From NCBI GenBank assembly GCA_019118745.1, contig DWYJ01000069.1, positions 1 through 41,434 on the forward strand: a stretch of DNA of 41,434 nt, in the 5' to 3' direction. The position numbers and the translations under genes are program-made. This DNA is from Candidatus Desulfovibrio gallistercoris. Lineage in GTDB: Bacteria > Desulfobacterota > Desulfovibrionia > Desulfovibrionales > Desulfovibrionaceae. The notes beneath the pieces are model-generated. The model had not been told where the DNA came from, searched no databases, and saw nothing but the letters and a program-made list of their open reading frames with translations. The number at the start of each line of letters is the position of its first letter. Within the stretch, counting starts at the first letter, position 1. Shown here piece after piece: positions 22,864 through 30,637 of this stretch.

Positions 22864-24398
22864 TGGCTCCCGCCCCGCTCTCTCCCGGCCGCGCCGCCCG
22901 CCGGGCCGGCCCTTCCCGCCTGCGGCGGGCAGTCCGCCCCGCATCCGGTCAGGTGCGCGCCGCGGGCTACGACGGCGCATCCAGCCCGCGCGGTACCGGC
23001 AACTGGCTGCCCGCCAATGCGGATTTCAACCAGCTGCTGGGCATGGACAGCGCGCGCATGCGTGGCCGTGTGCGCGATCTGGTGCGCAATTTCCCGCCCT
23101 TCGCTCGCGCCGTCAACGCCCTGGTGGCCTTCACCGTGGGCAGCGGCTCCCGCTTCCAGTCGCTGGCTGTCCTGCCCGACGGCACGCCGGACATGCCCGT
23201 CCGCAAGCGCATCGAGGATCGCTTCCGCGCCTGGATGGAGCAGGCCGATGTGACGGGCCGCCTGCATTTCTATGAATTGCAGCAGCTGGCCAAGCGGCAG
23301 GAATGCGAGTGCGGGGAATACATCCTGCGCTTTGCCCGCCCCCGTGACCGGCGGCGCGGCCTGCTGGCCCTGCAGATGCACGAGCCGGAGAACCTCTCCA
23401 GCTGGCGCATCGAGGGGCAGGAGCCGGACAGCGACATCTGGCAGGGCGTCGAGTACGACATCTGGACCGGCGAACCGCTGGCCTATCACTTCCAGACCGT
23501 TTTCGGCTGGGAGCGCCGGCTGCGCACCTGGCGCGAACCGGCCTGCAATGTGCTGCACGGCTTCCAGACCCTGCGTCCCGGCCAGCTGCGCGGCGTCACT
23601 CCCTTTGCGCCGGCCATCCTCATGGCCCGCGACATGGGCGACTACACCACGGCCGAGCTGGGCGCGGCCAAGATGGCCGCCAAGTGGCTGGGCTTCGTGC
23701 GCTCGCAGGATCCCGGCTTCTCCCAGCTCACGCGCGGTCTGGGCGATCCCGCCGCCTGCCTGCGCGACGAGGTGGAGAACCTCGAAGACCTCACCATCGA
23801 ATACCTGAACAACAACGAGGACGTGTCCTTTGCGCCGCCCTCGCAGCGTCCGGGCGACAGCTTCGACCGCTTTGTGCGCCATACCCTGCGCATGGTCGCC
23901 ATCTGCCTCGACCTGCCCTACGAGATCCTTTCCGGCGACTACACGTCCATCAACTACTCCACCAGCAAGGCCAGCCGCAACGACTTTGCCATGTTCCTGG
24001 TGCCGCATCAGTTCCGGGCCGAGCAGCATTTCATCCGCCCCGTGTTCCGGCGCTGGCTGGATCATGAGGCGCTCACCCAGGACTACCTGCCCGGCTACTG
24101 GCAGAACAGGAGCCGTTACCAGCGAGCCATGTGGATACCGGCCGGCATGCCCAGCGTGGATCCCCTGCGCGACGGCAAGGCTCAGATAGACGGCATCAAT
24201 GCGGGCATCCTCTCGCCCCAGATGGTCATCCTGGGCGAGGGCCGGGATCCCGAAGAGGTGGTGGAACAGCGGGCCTCCTGGGCGCGCCTTTGCGCCGCGC
24301 ACGGCATCGATGCCGCCACCGGCGCGGTGAGCACCGGGCTGGCCAATAACCCCGCCAGACTGGGCGCCGCCGAGAGCGCCGGAACCGAGCAAAAGTAA
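22863..24398 (+). CDS. Portal protein, lambda gpB family
   Basis: A 511-aa portal, the dodecameric ring through which DNA enters the capsid and to which the tail attaches. A basic, proline-rich N-terminus is followed by RVRDLVRNFPPFARAVNALVAFTVGSG, the usual lambda-portal opening. Later blocks are MHEPENLSSW, FEVEYDIWTG-like, and ILSGDYTSINYSTSKASRND-like, the last highly typical. Start ATG 22863 overlaps the preceding stop. Confidence 0.93.
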   Translation: MAPAPLSPGRAARRAGPSRLRRAVRPASGQVRAAGYDGASSPRGTGNWLPANADFNQLLGMDSARMRGRVRDLVRNFPPFARAVNALVAFTVGSGSRFQSLAVLPDGTPDMPVRKRIEDRFRAWMEQADVTGRLHFYELQQLAKRQECECGEYILRFARPRDRRRGLLALQMHEPENLSSWRIEGQEPDSDIWQGVEYDIWTGEPLAYHFQTVFGWERRLRTWREPACNVLHGFQTLRPGQLRGVTPFAPAILMARDMGDYTTAELGAAKMAAKWLGFVRSQDPGFSQLTRGLGDPAACLRDEVENLEDLTIEYLNNNEDVSFAPPSQRPGDSFDRFVRHTLRMVAICLDLPYEILSGDYTSINYSTSKASRNDFAMFLVPHQFRAEQHFIRPVFRRWLDHEALTQDYLPGYWQNRSRYQRAMWIPAGMPSVDPLRDGKAQIDGINAGILSPQMVILGEGRDPEEVVEQRASWARLCAAHGIDAATGAVSTGLANNPARLGAAESAGTEQK

Positions 24399-24408
24399 GG
24401 AGATCCCC

Positions 24409-26622
24409 ATGTCCTTTGTGACCCGTTCCGCCCCGCTGGGCGCTGGACGCCCCCTGACGCTGGATGAAGCCGCCCGCTCCGTGGACGTGGTGGCTTCCAC
24501 CCAGGCCGTGGTCAAGGTCTTTGACGTCGATGAATGGCAGCCCGTCCGCGAGGTCCTGCTCATGAGCGGCTGCCAGCTGCCCGATTCCGGGCGCGTGCCC
24601 CTGCTGGACTGCCATAGCCGCGAGCATGCCGGAGACATCGTGGGCAGCTTCATGGACATACGCGTTGAGGACGGGCCGCAGGGCCCGCAGCTGGTGGGCC
24701 GGGCCGTATTTTCGGCCACGCCGGACGGCGAGGCCCCGTTCCGCAAGGTGGCGGAAGGCCACCTCACCGATGTGTCCATCGGCTACGAGGTCATCGCCTG
24801 CCGGCGCATCCGGGCGGGCGAGACCGCCGTCATCGAAGGCGCTCCCTACGCCGGCCCGCTGCGCGTGGCCACGCAGTGGCGTCTGCTGGAACTGTCCTGC
24901 GTGCCCATCGGCGCGGACAGCTTCGCCAAGATCCGTTCCGCACTACGCAACCCCCAACCGGCCCGCAAGGGCAAAAAGGAGAAGACCATGTCCAGACAAG
25001 AATCCGGGCAGCCCGAGGTCCGCAGCCTGCTGGCCAGGCTGCGCCGCCTGCTGGGCCTGCGCGAGGACCCCGAAGAACAGACGCCCGCCCCGGACGCGGC
25101 CCCCCGGCAGGCTGCCGTCACCGATGAGGCCGGCGTCGCCGTGGAGCCGGAGCAGCTCGACGATGCCGAGCTGGAACAGCTGGTGGAAGACCTGGGCGTC
25201 CTGCTGGATGAGGCCGAGGCCGAACAGCAGGGCCGCGAAGACAGCCGGCAGGAAGAGGGAGAGCGCGAAGGCGAGGAAGACGAGACCGCCTGCCGCGGCG
25301 CGCTGCTGGGCAGGTTCATGGCCGGCCTCACGCCGGGCCAGCGCCAGCGCTTCGGCCAGAAGCTGGAGCGTCAGCGCATCCGGGGCATCCGCGAGCTGGC
25401 CCGGAGCTTCCAGCTTTCCCCGGATCAGGAAGACAGGCTCGTTGCCTCGGGCATGAGCCTTGGCCGCGTCCGCAAACAGGTGGAGGACATGGTGGCCCAG
25501 CGCCGGCATCTCGGCCCCGGCTTTCAGGTCGTGAGCATGGGCCGTGCGGAAAAGGAGACCTTCCGTGCCGCCGTGCAGGACAGCCTGCTGCTGCGCTGCG
25601 GCGCCAGACTGGACAAGCCCGCGCCCGGCGCTGAGGAACTGCGGGGCATGACCCTGCGCGAGATCGCCCGCGAGATGGTGATGCGCGCCGGGCAGCGTTC
25701 CGGCGGCGACATCCGCGACATCGTGGGCCGTGCCCTGACCACCACGGACATGCCTCAGCTGCTCGTGGAGACCAGCCGGCGCACGCTCATGGAGGCATAC
25801 GAGCAGGCCCCGGAGACCTGGCGCGACTGGTGCGAGACCGGCACGGCCACGGACTTCAAGGCGGGCAAGGCCCTGGGGCTGGAAGGTGACGTGGCCCTCA
25901 GGAAGATACCCGAATACGGCGAGTACGTCGACGGCCGCCTGGCCGAGAATGCCGAGGAATACCGCGTGGAGACCTTCGGCCGAAAGCTCGTGATCTCCCG
26001 TCAGGCCATCATCAACGACGATCTGGGCGCTCTCACCGACATGCCGCGCCTCTACGGCGAGGCCTGTGCCGCGCTGGTGGGCGATGTGGCCTACGCCGCC
26101 CTCACCGATGCCACCCTCAGGATGGGCGACGGCAAGCCCCTGTTCGACAGCGCCCATCATAACCTGTTCACGGGCAAGGGCGGTACGCCCACGGTGGAGA
26201 ACCTGGGCGCGGTGGTCACCGGCATGGAGCTGCAAAGGGACAGTTTCGGCAAGGTCGTGACCATCCAGCCGCGTTTCTTCCTGGCCCCCATCGGCCTCAA
26301 GACCGCCTGCGAGTCCTTTTTCAATACCCAGATCAACGCCGGGCCGGTGGTGGGCACGCAGGCGCAGCCGCTGGTCTACAACCCCTACGGCGGCGACTTC
26401 TTCCGGCGCATCTATGACCGCCGTCTGGATATGGCCGGGGGCACCACGTGGTATCTGGCCGCGGCCCGCAGCACGGTCAAGGTCTTCTTCCTGGGCGGCG
26501 TGCAGGCTCCCTACATCGAGAGCCGCGACAACTTCGACACCGACGGCTTCGAGACCAAGGTCCGCATGGACGTGGGCGCCAAGGCCCTGCGCTGGATCAC
26601 CCTGGCCAGGGCCACCGCGTAG
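24409..26622 (+). CDS. Prohead protease / major capsid protein fusion
   Basis: A 737-aa single protein with two head functions. Residues about 1-185 are an HK97-type prohead protease (LLDCHSREHAGDIVGSF around the catalytic His, then GHLTDVSIGYEV with the Ser). Residues about 185-370 are acidic and helical and may act as an internal scaffold. Residues about 390-737 are a Mu-like major head subunit (SAHHNLFTGKGG, TIQPRFFLAPIG, NPYGGDFF). Phages usually encode these separately; protease-capsid fusions are known in some families. The protease would be expected to cut itself off during maturation. Ribosome-binding site AAGGAG precedes the ATG. Confidence 0.9.
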   Translation: MSFVTRSAPLGAGRPLTLDEAARSVDVVASTQAVVKVFDVDEWQPVREVLLMSGCQLPDSGRVPLLDCHSREHAGDIVGSFMDIRVEDGPQGPQLVGRAVFSATPDGEAPFRKVAEGHLTDVSIGYEVIACRRIRAGETAVIEGAPYAGPLRVATQWRLLELSCVPIGADSFAKIRSALRNPQPARKGKKEKTMSRQESGQPEVRSLLARLRRLLGLREDPEEQTPAPDAAPRQAAVTDEAGVAVEPEQLDDAELEQLVEDLGVLLDEAEAEQQGREDSRQEEGEREGEEDETACRGALLGRFMAGLTPGQRQRFGQKLERQRIRGIRELARSFQLSPDQEDRLVASGMSLGRVRKQVEDMVAQRRHLGPGFQVVSMGRAEKETFRAAVQDSLLLRCGARLDKPAPGAEELRGMTLREIAREMVMRAGQRSGGDIRDIVGRALTTTDMPQLLVETSRRTLMEAYEQAPETWRDWCETGTATDFKAGKALGLEGDVALRKIPEYGEYVDGRLAENAEEYRVETFGRKLVISRQAIINDDLGALTDMPRLYGEACAALVGDVAYAALTDATLRMGDGKPLFDSAHHNLFTGKGGTPTVENLGAVVTGMELQRDSFGKVVTIQPRFFLAPIGLKTACESFFNTQINAGPVVGTQAQPLVYNPYGGDFFRRIYDRRLDMAGGTTWYLAAARSTVKVFFLGGVQAPYIESRDNFDTDGFETKVRMDVGAKALRWITLARATA

Positions 26623-26669
26623 AGCGCCTTGCCGTTGAAAAAGGCAGGACGCGAGGCGGCGGCACAGCC

Positions 26670-26766
26670 CCGCCCGGCCCAGAGTGAACGGGAAGACCGC
26701 GTTTTTCCCGCGAAACGACAGGCCGCATGGTTGGAGACGCAAAGCGTTTCCAACGGAAAAAGCTCT
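26670..26766 (+). repeat. Dispersed intergenic repeat, copy 2
   Basis: Homologous, in opposite orientation, to 4334-4430 in the host chromosome. It fills most of the 158-bp gap between the capsid fusion gene and the DUF2190-like gene. Shared blocks include GTGAACGG, CGCGAAACG and CAGGCCG. A chromosome-type repeat inside the structural operon suggests it moves or was captured; it may hold a terminator or processing site. Confidence 0.6.
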
Positions 26767-26780
26767 CAAGGAGGTGCATC

Positions 26781-27143
26781 ATGCAAAATACCTATTCCAT
26801 GGGCCGCTGCATCCACCATACGCCCGGCAAGGCCGTGCTGGGCGGCGAGCTGGTCGTGCTCACCGGCATGGTGGCCGTGGCCAGCACCGATATCCCGGCC
26901 AATGAAGAAGGGGCCTGCGAGGTGGAAGGCGTGTTCGCCCTGCCCAAGAAGGCCGGCGAGACCCCCAAACAGGGCGCTCCCCTCTATCTGGCGGAAGACA
27001 CGACCCTCACCGTGACCGCGGGCACGCAGTTCGTGGGCACGGCCTGGGCGGATGCCGCGTCCAATGACGCCACGGTGCTCTGCCGCATCAATTTTGGCCA
27101 TGCCGCGGCTGCCGCGGCGGCTTCGGCCTCGCAGGGCGGCTAG
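26781..27143 (+). CDS. DUF2190-like capsid cement protein
   Basis: A 120-aa, beta-rich protein right after the capsid gene, the place of lambda D-type decoration proteins. The pattern GKAVLGGELVVLTGMVAVASTDI, then GVFALPKKAGE and GTAWADAA is typical of DUF2190. It would stabilise the expanded capsid. AAGGAGG precedes the ATG. The alanine-rich tail is probably disordered. Confidence 0.75.
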   Translation: MQNTYSMGRCIHHTPGKAVLGGELVVLTGMVAVASTDIPANEEGACEVEGVFALPKKAGETPKQGAPLYLAEDTTLTVTAGTQFVGTAWADAASNDATVLCRINFGHAAAAAAASASQGG

Positions 27144-27218
27144 CCCCTGTCCCCGTCCCCCGACCGGCCGCGTGTTCCGTGCGCCTGCGCGACACGCGGC
27201 CCCACAAGGAGTCCCGGC

Positions 27219-27785
27219 ATGGATGACGAACGTCTTCTGGATCTGTCCTTCCGCTTTTCCATGTGCGCCGAAGGCAACGACGCCTACACCGATGACCCTG
27301 ACGATCCCGGCGGGCCCACAAAGTACGGCTTTGCCCTCAACTACAACCGCGACATCCTGCCGGACAAGGACGGCAACGGCCGTATCGACGCCACGGACGT
27401 CAGGCTGCTCACCGGCGAGGATGCCCGCAGGCTCTATGAGGAAGGCTACTGGCGGCGCTACGGCTGTGCCCGCCTGCCCGGCCCGCTGGCCTTCCTGTAT
27501 GCGGACATGGTGTTCAACCCCGGTCCGGGCATCGCCCCCAAACTGCTGCAACGGAGCCTGTGCGCGCTGGGCGGCTCCGTCAGTGTGGACGGCATCATCG
27601 GCCCGGCCACGCTGGAGGCGGTGCATGCCGTGGACAGCGCGTCCCTGCTGGTGGAGCTGAGCGCCCAGCGCCTGCACTACTACGGCACGCGCGGCGGTTA
27701 CGGCAAGTACGGGCAGGGCTGGGACCGCCGGGCGGCGCGCTGTCTGGGCATGGCGCTGGGCATCCTCTGGGGCGCCGTGGCATGA
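27219..27785 (+). CDS. Endolysin, glycosyl hydrolase 108-like with EF-hand loop
   Basis: A 188-aa peptidoglycan hydrolase. The GH108 signature is near the N-terminus: AEGNDAYTDDPDDPGGPTKYG, with Glu18 the expected catalytic residue. An EF-hand loop DKDGNGRIDATD at residues 49-60 follows. The C-terminal half has the usual peptidoglycan-binding-like region (LGGSVSVDGIIGPATLEAV). No clear N-terminal signal sequence, so it needs a holin. Its stop overlaps the Rz start by ATGA. Confidence 0.85.
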   Translation: MDDERLLDLSFRFSMCAEGNDAYTDDPDDPGGPTKYGFALNYNRDILPDKDGNGRIDATDVRLLTGEDARRLYEEGYWRRYGCARLPGPLAFLYADMVFNPGPGIAPKLLQRSLCALGGSVSVDGIIGPATLEAVHAVDSASLLVELSAQRLHYYGTRGGYGKYGQGWDRRAARCLGMALGILWGAVA

Positions 27786-28096
27786 ACCTCGTGCCCCTAT
27801 TCCTCGTGCTGGCGCTGCTGCTGGGGGCGGGCGCTTCGGCCGTGTACCTGGGCAGGAGCCTGCATGAGGCGGAAGAGCTGCAACGCAGCCTGCGCGTCAG
27901 CCAGGCCCGCAACGAGGCCACGGACAAGGCCCTGACCAGCCTGGAAGCGGCCCGGCAGGATGCCCTGGAAAAGGAGGAAGCCCGTGAGAAACGCCTGCAG
28001 GACGCTGAGCGTCTGCCTTCTTCTGAGCGTTTTGGCGCTTATGACCGCCTGCTCGACAGCATCGAGGCGGATCGAGGTGGTCAGCCCGCCCCCTGA
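27782..28096 (+). CDS. Rz: Rz-like inner-membrane spanin
   Basis: A 104-aa protein with one N-terminal transmembrane segment (VPLFLVLALLLGAGASAVYL) and a long helical periplasmic part (SLHEAEELQRSL and on). This is the form of an i-spanin, which fuses inner and outer membranes at lysis with its partner. It follows the endolysin and contains the start of the partner gene in another frame, the classic Rz/Rz1 layout. Confidence 0.8.
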   Translation: MNLVPLFLVLALLLGAGASAVYLGRSLHEAEELQRSLRVSQARNEATDKALTSLEAARQDALEKEEAREKRLQDAERLPSSERFGAYDRLLDSIEADRGGQPAP

Positions 28097-28307
28097 GCTG
28101 CTGGCGGACTGCCGGCCTCCGGCCATTTCGCGGGAGGTGCTGCCCGCCATCGCCGCCGGCAGGACGGATGACGCCGGACGAGCCTACGTGATCTATGTGC
28201 TGCGGGTGGAAGCCGCCTTTGAGCATTGCCAGGCCCGTCACAAGGCGCTGCGGACCTGGATCGAACATCTGGAACACGGAGCGAGTCATGAACAGGCCAG
28301 ACCCTGA
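27984..28307 (+). CDS. Rz1: Rz1-like outer-membrane spanin lipoprotein
   Basis: Starts at a GTG with a perfect AGGAGG six bases upstream, inside Rz in a different frame. The signal peptide RTLSVCLLLSVLALMTAC ends in a lipobox with Cys at about residue 23, followed by a short proline-containing part (EVVSPPPELL). At 107 aa it is longer than many Rz1 proteins and extends beyond the end of Rz. A start at the ATG 27960 is possible but less well supported. Confidence 0.8.
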   Translation: MRNACRTLSVCLLLSVLALMTACSTASRRIEVVSPPPELLADCRPPAISREVLPAIAAGRTDDAGRAYVIYVLRVEAAFEHCQARHKALRTWIEHLEHGASHEQARP

Positions 28308-28581
28308 CGGCCGGCTGCCCGGCTTTGCCGGGCGGCAAATGGACAGCGGCATGTCCCGGGAGAGGGACGGCGGCCGGCCGGCGCGTCCCCATCAGGGTCG
28401 CCGCCCTTCCCTGCCCCGGAAGCTCCTCCAGGCGGTGATCTTCGCCGTTCTGGCCTTTGGCGCGCTGGCCTTCGTGGACCTGAGCCTGAGCGTCATCTCT
28501 CCGGAGAGGCCCGCCCGCGTGGCCGGCATGCTGCTCGATCCGCTGTTGCGCTTTCTGGGCCTGCTGGCGCTGGGGGTGTGA
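28288..28581 (+). CDS. Small membrane protein in the lysis module (holin candidate)
   Basis: A 97-aa protein with a polar, basic N-terminus and two hydrophobic segments: LLQAVIFAVLAFGALAFVDL and VAGMLLDPLLRFLGLLALGV. It overlaps Rz1 and is followed immediately by another small membrane protein. Either could be the holin that releases the endolysin. No family recognised. Confidence 0.6.
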   Translation: MNRPDPDGRLPGFAGRQMDSGMSRERDGGRPARPHQGRRPSLPRKLLQAVIFAVLAFGALAFVDLSLSVISPERPARVAGMLLDPLLRFLGLLALGV

Positions 28582-28583
28582 GC

Positions 28584-28820
28584 ATGTCCTACCTTTCCGC
28601 AAGCGATGTGCTGGAGGCCGTCTGCGCCGTGCTCCTGCTGCTGATGGGCATGGGCCTGAAGGTCATCTTCCAGACGCTCAAGGAGATCATGCAGCAGCAG
28701 CGCGTCTGCAACGACCGTTTTGCTGACCGCACCCGCAACGATATGGCGCACAAGCATTTTTATGATGAGCTGGAACGGCTCAATGTGCGCGTGAGCCTTC
28801 TGGAACGTGATGAGGGATAG
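28584..28820 (+). CDS. Small membrane/coiled-coil protein in the lysis module
   Basis: A 78-aa protein: one hydrophobic segment near the start (VLEAVCAVLLLLMGMGLKVIF) and a helical charged tail (ELERLNVRVSLLERDE). This resembles small phage membrane proteins near lysis genes and could be an antiholin or holin partner. The ATG at 28584 is preferred over a GTG two codons upstream. Confidence 0.6.
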   Translation: MSYLSASDVLEAVCAVLLLLMGMGLKVIFQTLKEIMQQQRVCNDRFADRTRNDMAHKHFYDELERLNVRVSLLERDEG

Positions 28821-28827
28821 GCGCGTC

Positions 28828-29466
28828 ATGGCCGGTATACAGCTACGCATGAATGTCGAAGAAGCCCGGCAGTGGCTGGCTGACGGCGGCGAGGAGTTCC
28901 GGCAGGGCTCCTCCCGTCTCAAGGTGGCCACCCAGCGGGCCATCAACCGGACGCTGGGACATATGCGCTCGCTCATCTCCATGGAGATACGCGACCGCTA
29001 CTACGCCCAAAAGGAAGATGTGGACGCCGCTCTGGAGGTGCGCGAGGCCCGCAGCGGCAAGAACCAGCGGGGGGCGCTGCTCTATCGTGATGACGCCAGC
29101 CTGCCGCTGTCGGCTTTCGGCGCCGCGCAGCGCACGACCTTTGTTTCCGTGCGTGTGCTCAAGGCCCACCGTACCCGGCGCATCCAGCCGGGCGGCAAGT
29201 GGGGGATCCTGGCCACGGCAAAGGGCAGGGCCGCCGTCTGGATGGCCCGCGATCAGGTCTGGGCGCGAGTCGCCGGGCAGGAGCACCCCAGGATGCTCTT
29301 TGGCCCCAGCTTCATGAGTTTCTTCGGCCTGCCCAATGTCGAAAAGGCGCTGAGCATCGAGATGGACGGATATTTTGCCCGACGTCTGGCGCATGAGGCC
29401 CGCGTCTGGCCCCTGCTGGAAAGCGCGCTCCGGGTCAACTTCCTTTCCAGGGAGCGGCGTTCATGA
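28828..29466 (+). CDS. Minor tail protein Z-like (tail completion)
   Basis: A 212-aa protein resembling lambda gpZ: an N-terminal helix, then RLKVATQRAINRTLGHMRSLI, RDRYYAQKEDVDAAL, FVSVRVLKAHRTRRI, and a C-terminal helical part. GpZ-type proteins position DNA at the head-tail joint or complete the tail. It overlaps the next gene by 4 bp. A start at 28807 or 28811 is possible, but 28828 gives the usual N-terminus. Confidence 0.7.
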   Translation: MAGIQLRMNVEEARQWLADGGEEFRQGSSRLKVATQRAINRTLGHMRSLISMEIRDRYYAQKEDVDAALEVREARSGKNQRGALLYRDDASLPLSAFGAAQRTTFVSVRVLKAHRTRRIQPGGKWGILATAKGRAAVWMARDQVWARVAGQEHPRMLFGPSFMSFFGLPNVEKALSIEMDGYFARRLAHEARVWPLLESALRVNFLSRERRS

Positions 29467-29822
29467 GCGAGCTTTCCCCCTTTGACGCCGTACTGGAAGA
29501 AGATACCCGGCGCGTGCTGCAAAGCGCGCTGGGGCCGGCTTGTGCCGTCATCCTGTATGACGACGGCGGCCGGCCCCACGAGCTTCGCGCCCTCTACGGC
29601 CAGCCCGGGGCCGAGGTGCGGCCGGGGCAGGCCGCCGCGCCCGGCGTGAGCACGGCTCCCGCCCTGCATCTGTCCCGGCATGATGCGCGGGCGGCCCTGG
29701 GGCGGGATCCGTGCGCCCGGGATCGCGTCGCCGTGCAGGGACGGCCGTACCGCATCCTGAGCGTCATGGACGACGGCTACGGCTGGCTGGAGTGCCGCCT
29801 GCTGGAGGCCGCCCATGTCTGA
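29463..29822 (+). CDS. Head-tail joining protein (gpFII-like)
   Basis: A 119-aa protein between the gpZ-like and gpU-like genes, the expected place for a head-closure or tail-attachment protein. Features: SPFDAVLEEDTRRVLQSAL at the start, then beta-rich VILYDDGG, and RVAVQGRPYRILSVMDDGYGWLECRLLE at the end, a pattern seen in lambda FII-like attachment proteins. Assignment is from position and general pattern. Confidence 0.55.
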   Translation: MSELSPFDAVLEEDTRRVLQSALGPACAVILYDDGGRPHELRALYGQPGAEVRPGQAAAPGVSTAPALHLSRHDARAALGRDPCARDRVAVQGRPYRILSVMDDGYGWLECRLLEAAHV

Positions 29823-30498
29823 AATCCTGTTCGCCTGGGCCGGCCTGCACCCGCGCGCGCTCATCCGCCAGGCCGTCTGTCAGGTCATGCGCGAGCATGC
29901 CGGACTGGACGCCCTCCTCGCCGGCCGCGTCTGGCCCAACCGTATGGAGCACTGGTTCCATAACGAGTTCCCGGCGGCCGGGGTCTACACGCTGCAGGAA
30001 GTGCGCGTGGCGTCCGACGTGCGCCCCGAGCCGCAGGAACGCCGCCTCACCCTGGCCGTAGAGCTGCTGGCCGGCGCTCTGGAAAGCGTGGACGACACGC
30101 TGGATGCCCTCTGCCTGCAGGCGGAGCGGGCCGTGCTGCGGCTGGACGCCATCGGCCGGGCCATGGGCGGCATCGTGGATGCCCTGCTGCCGGACCCGCT
30201 GCCTCTCATACGCGGCCGGCATCCGGCGGACACTCTGCTCTCCATCGTCCATACCGGCTCCGATCTGGCGCTTGCCGTGGAAGGGCAGCAGCAGATGGGC
30301 GCGGCTGTCCTGAACCTTGATCTGGAATACCGCTGGCCCGTCGTGCCGCCGGAACTGGCCGATCTCCTGCTGGCGCATACGGACTGGTACGTCCACCCCG
30401 GCGATGACCGGGTGGACATGATCTCGCAGGTAACCTTTGACCAGGAGCGATCTGATGCCCCACCCCACCACCATGTTCATCGTGCCCGCCGTGCGTGA
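29815..30498 (+). CDS. Minor tail protein U-like (tail terminator)
   Basis: A 227-aa protein overlapping the joining protein by 8 bp. After RALIRQAVCQVMREHAGLDALLAGRVWPN comes a beta-rich region (LQEVRVASDVRPEPQERRLTLAVELL) as in tail terminators of the gpU type, which stop tail-tube growth and join it to the head. The C-terminal basic, His-rich end is odd and overlaps the start of the next gene. Confidence 0.6.
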   Translation: MSEILFAWAGLHPRALIRQAVCQVMREHAGLDALLAGRVWPNRMEHWFHNEFPAAGVYTLQEVRVASDVRPEPQERRLTLAVELLAGALESVDDTLDALCLQAERAVLRLDAIGRAMGGIVDALLPDPLPLIRGRHPADTLLSIVHTGSDLALAVEGQQQMGAAVLNLDLEYRWPVVPPELADLLLAHTDWYVHPGDDRVDMISQVTFDQERSDAPPHHHVHRARRA

Positions 30499-30637
30499 CG
30501 GCCGGCCCCTGCGTATCGCCGATCCGCAGTCCGGCCAGTATCTGCCGCCCGAGGGCGCGCTCGTCCCCCGTTCCGCCTTCTGGCTGCGCCGCCTCAAGGA
30601 CGGCGACGTGCAGCCCAAGCCCGACAGGGAGGTCTAA
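30455..30637 (+). CDS. DUF2635-like small protein
   Basis: A 60-aa protein: FIVPAVRDGRPLRIADPQSGQYLPPEGALVPRSAFWLRRLKDGDV, matching DUF2635, which is found directly before the sheath gene in Mu-like phages. ATG 30455 has CAGGAGCG upstream. Function in tail assembly unknown. Confidence 0.8.
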   Translation: MPHPTTMFIVPAVRDGRPLRIADPQSGQYLPPEGALVPRSAFWLRRLKDGDVQPKPDREV

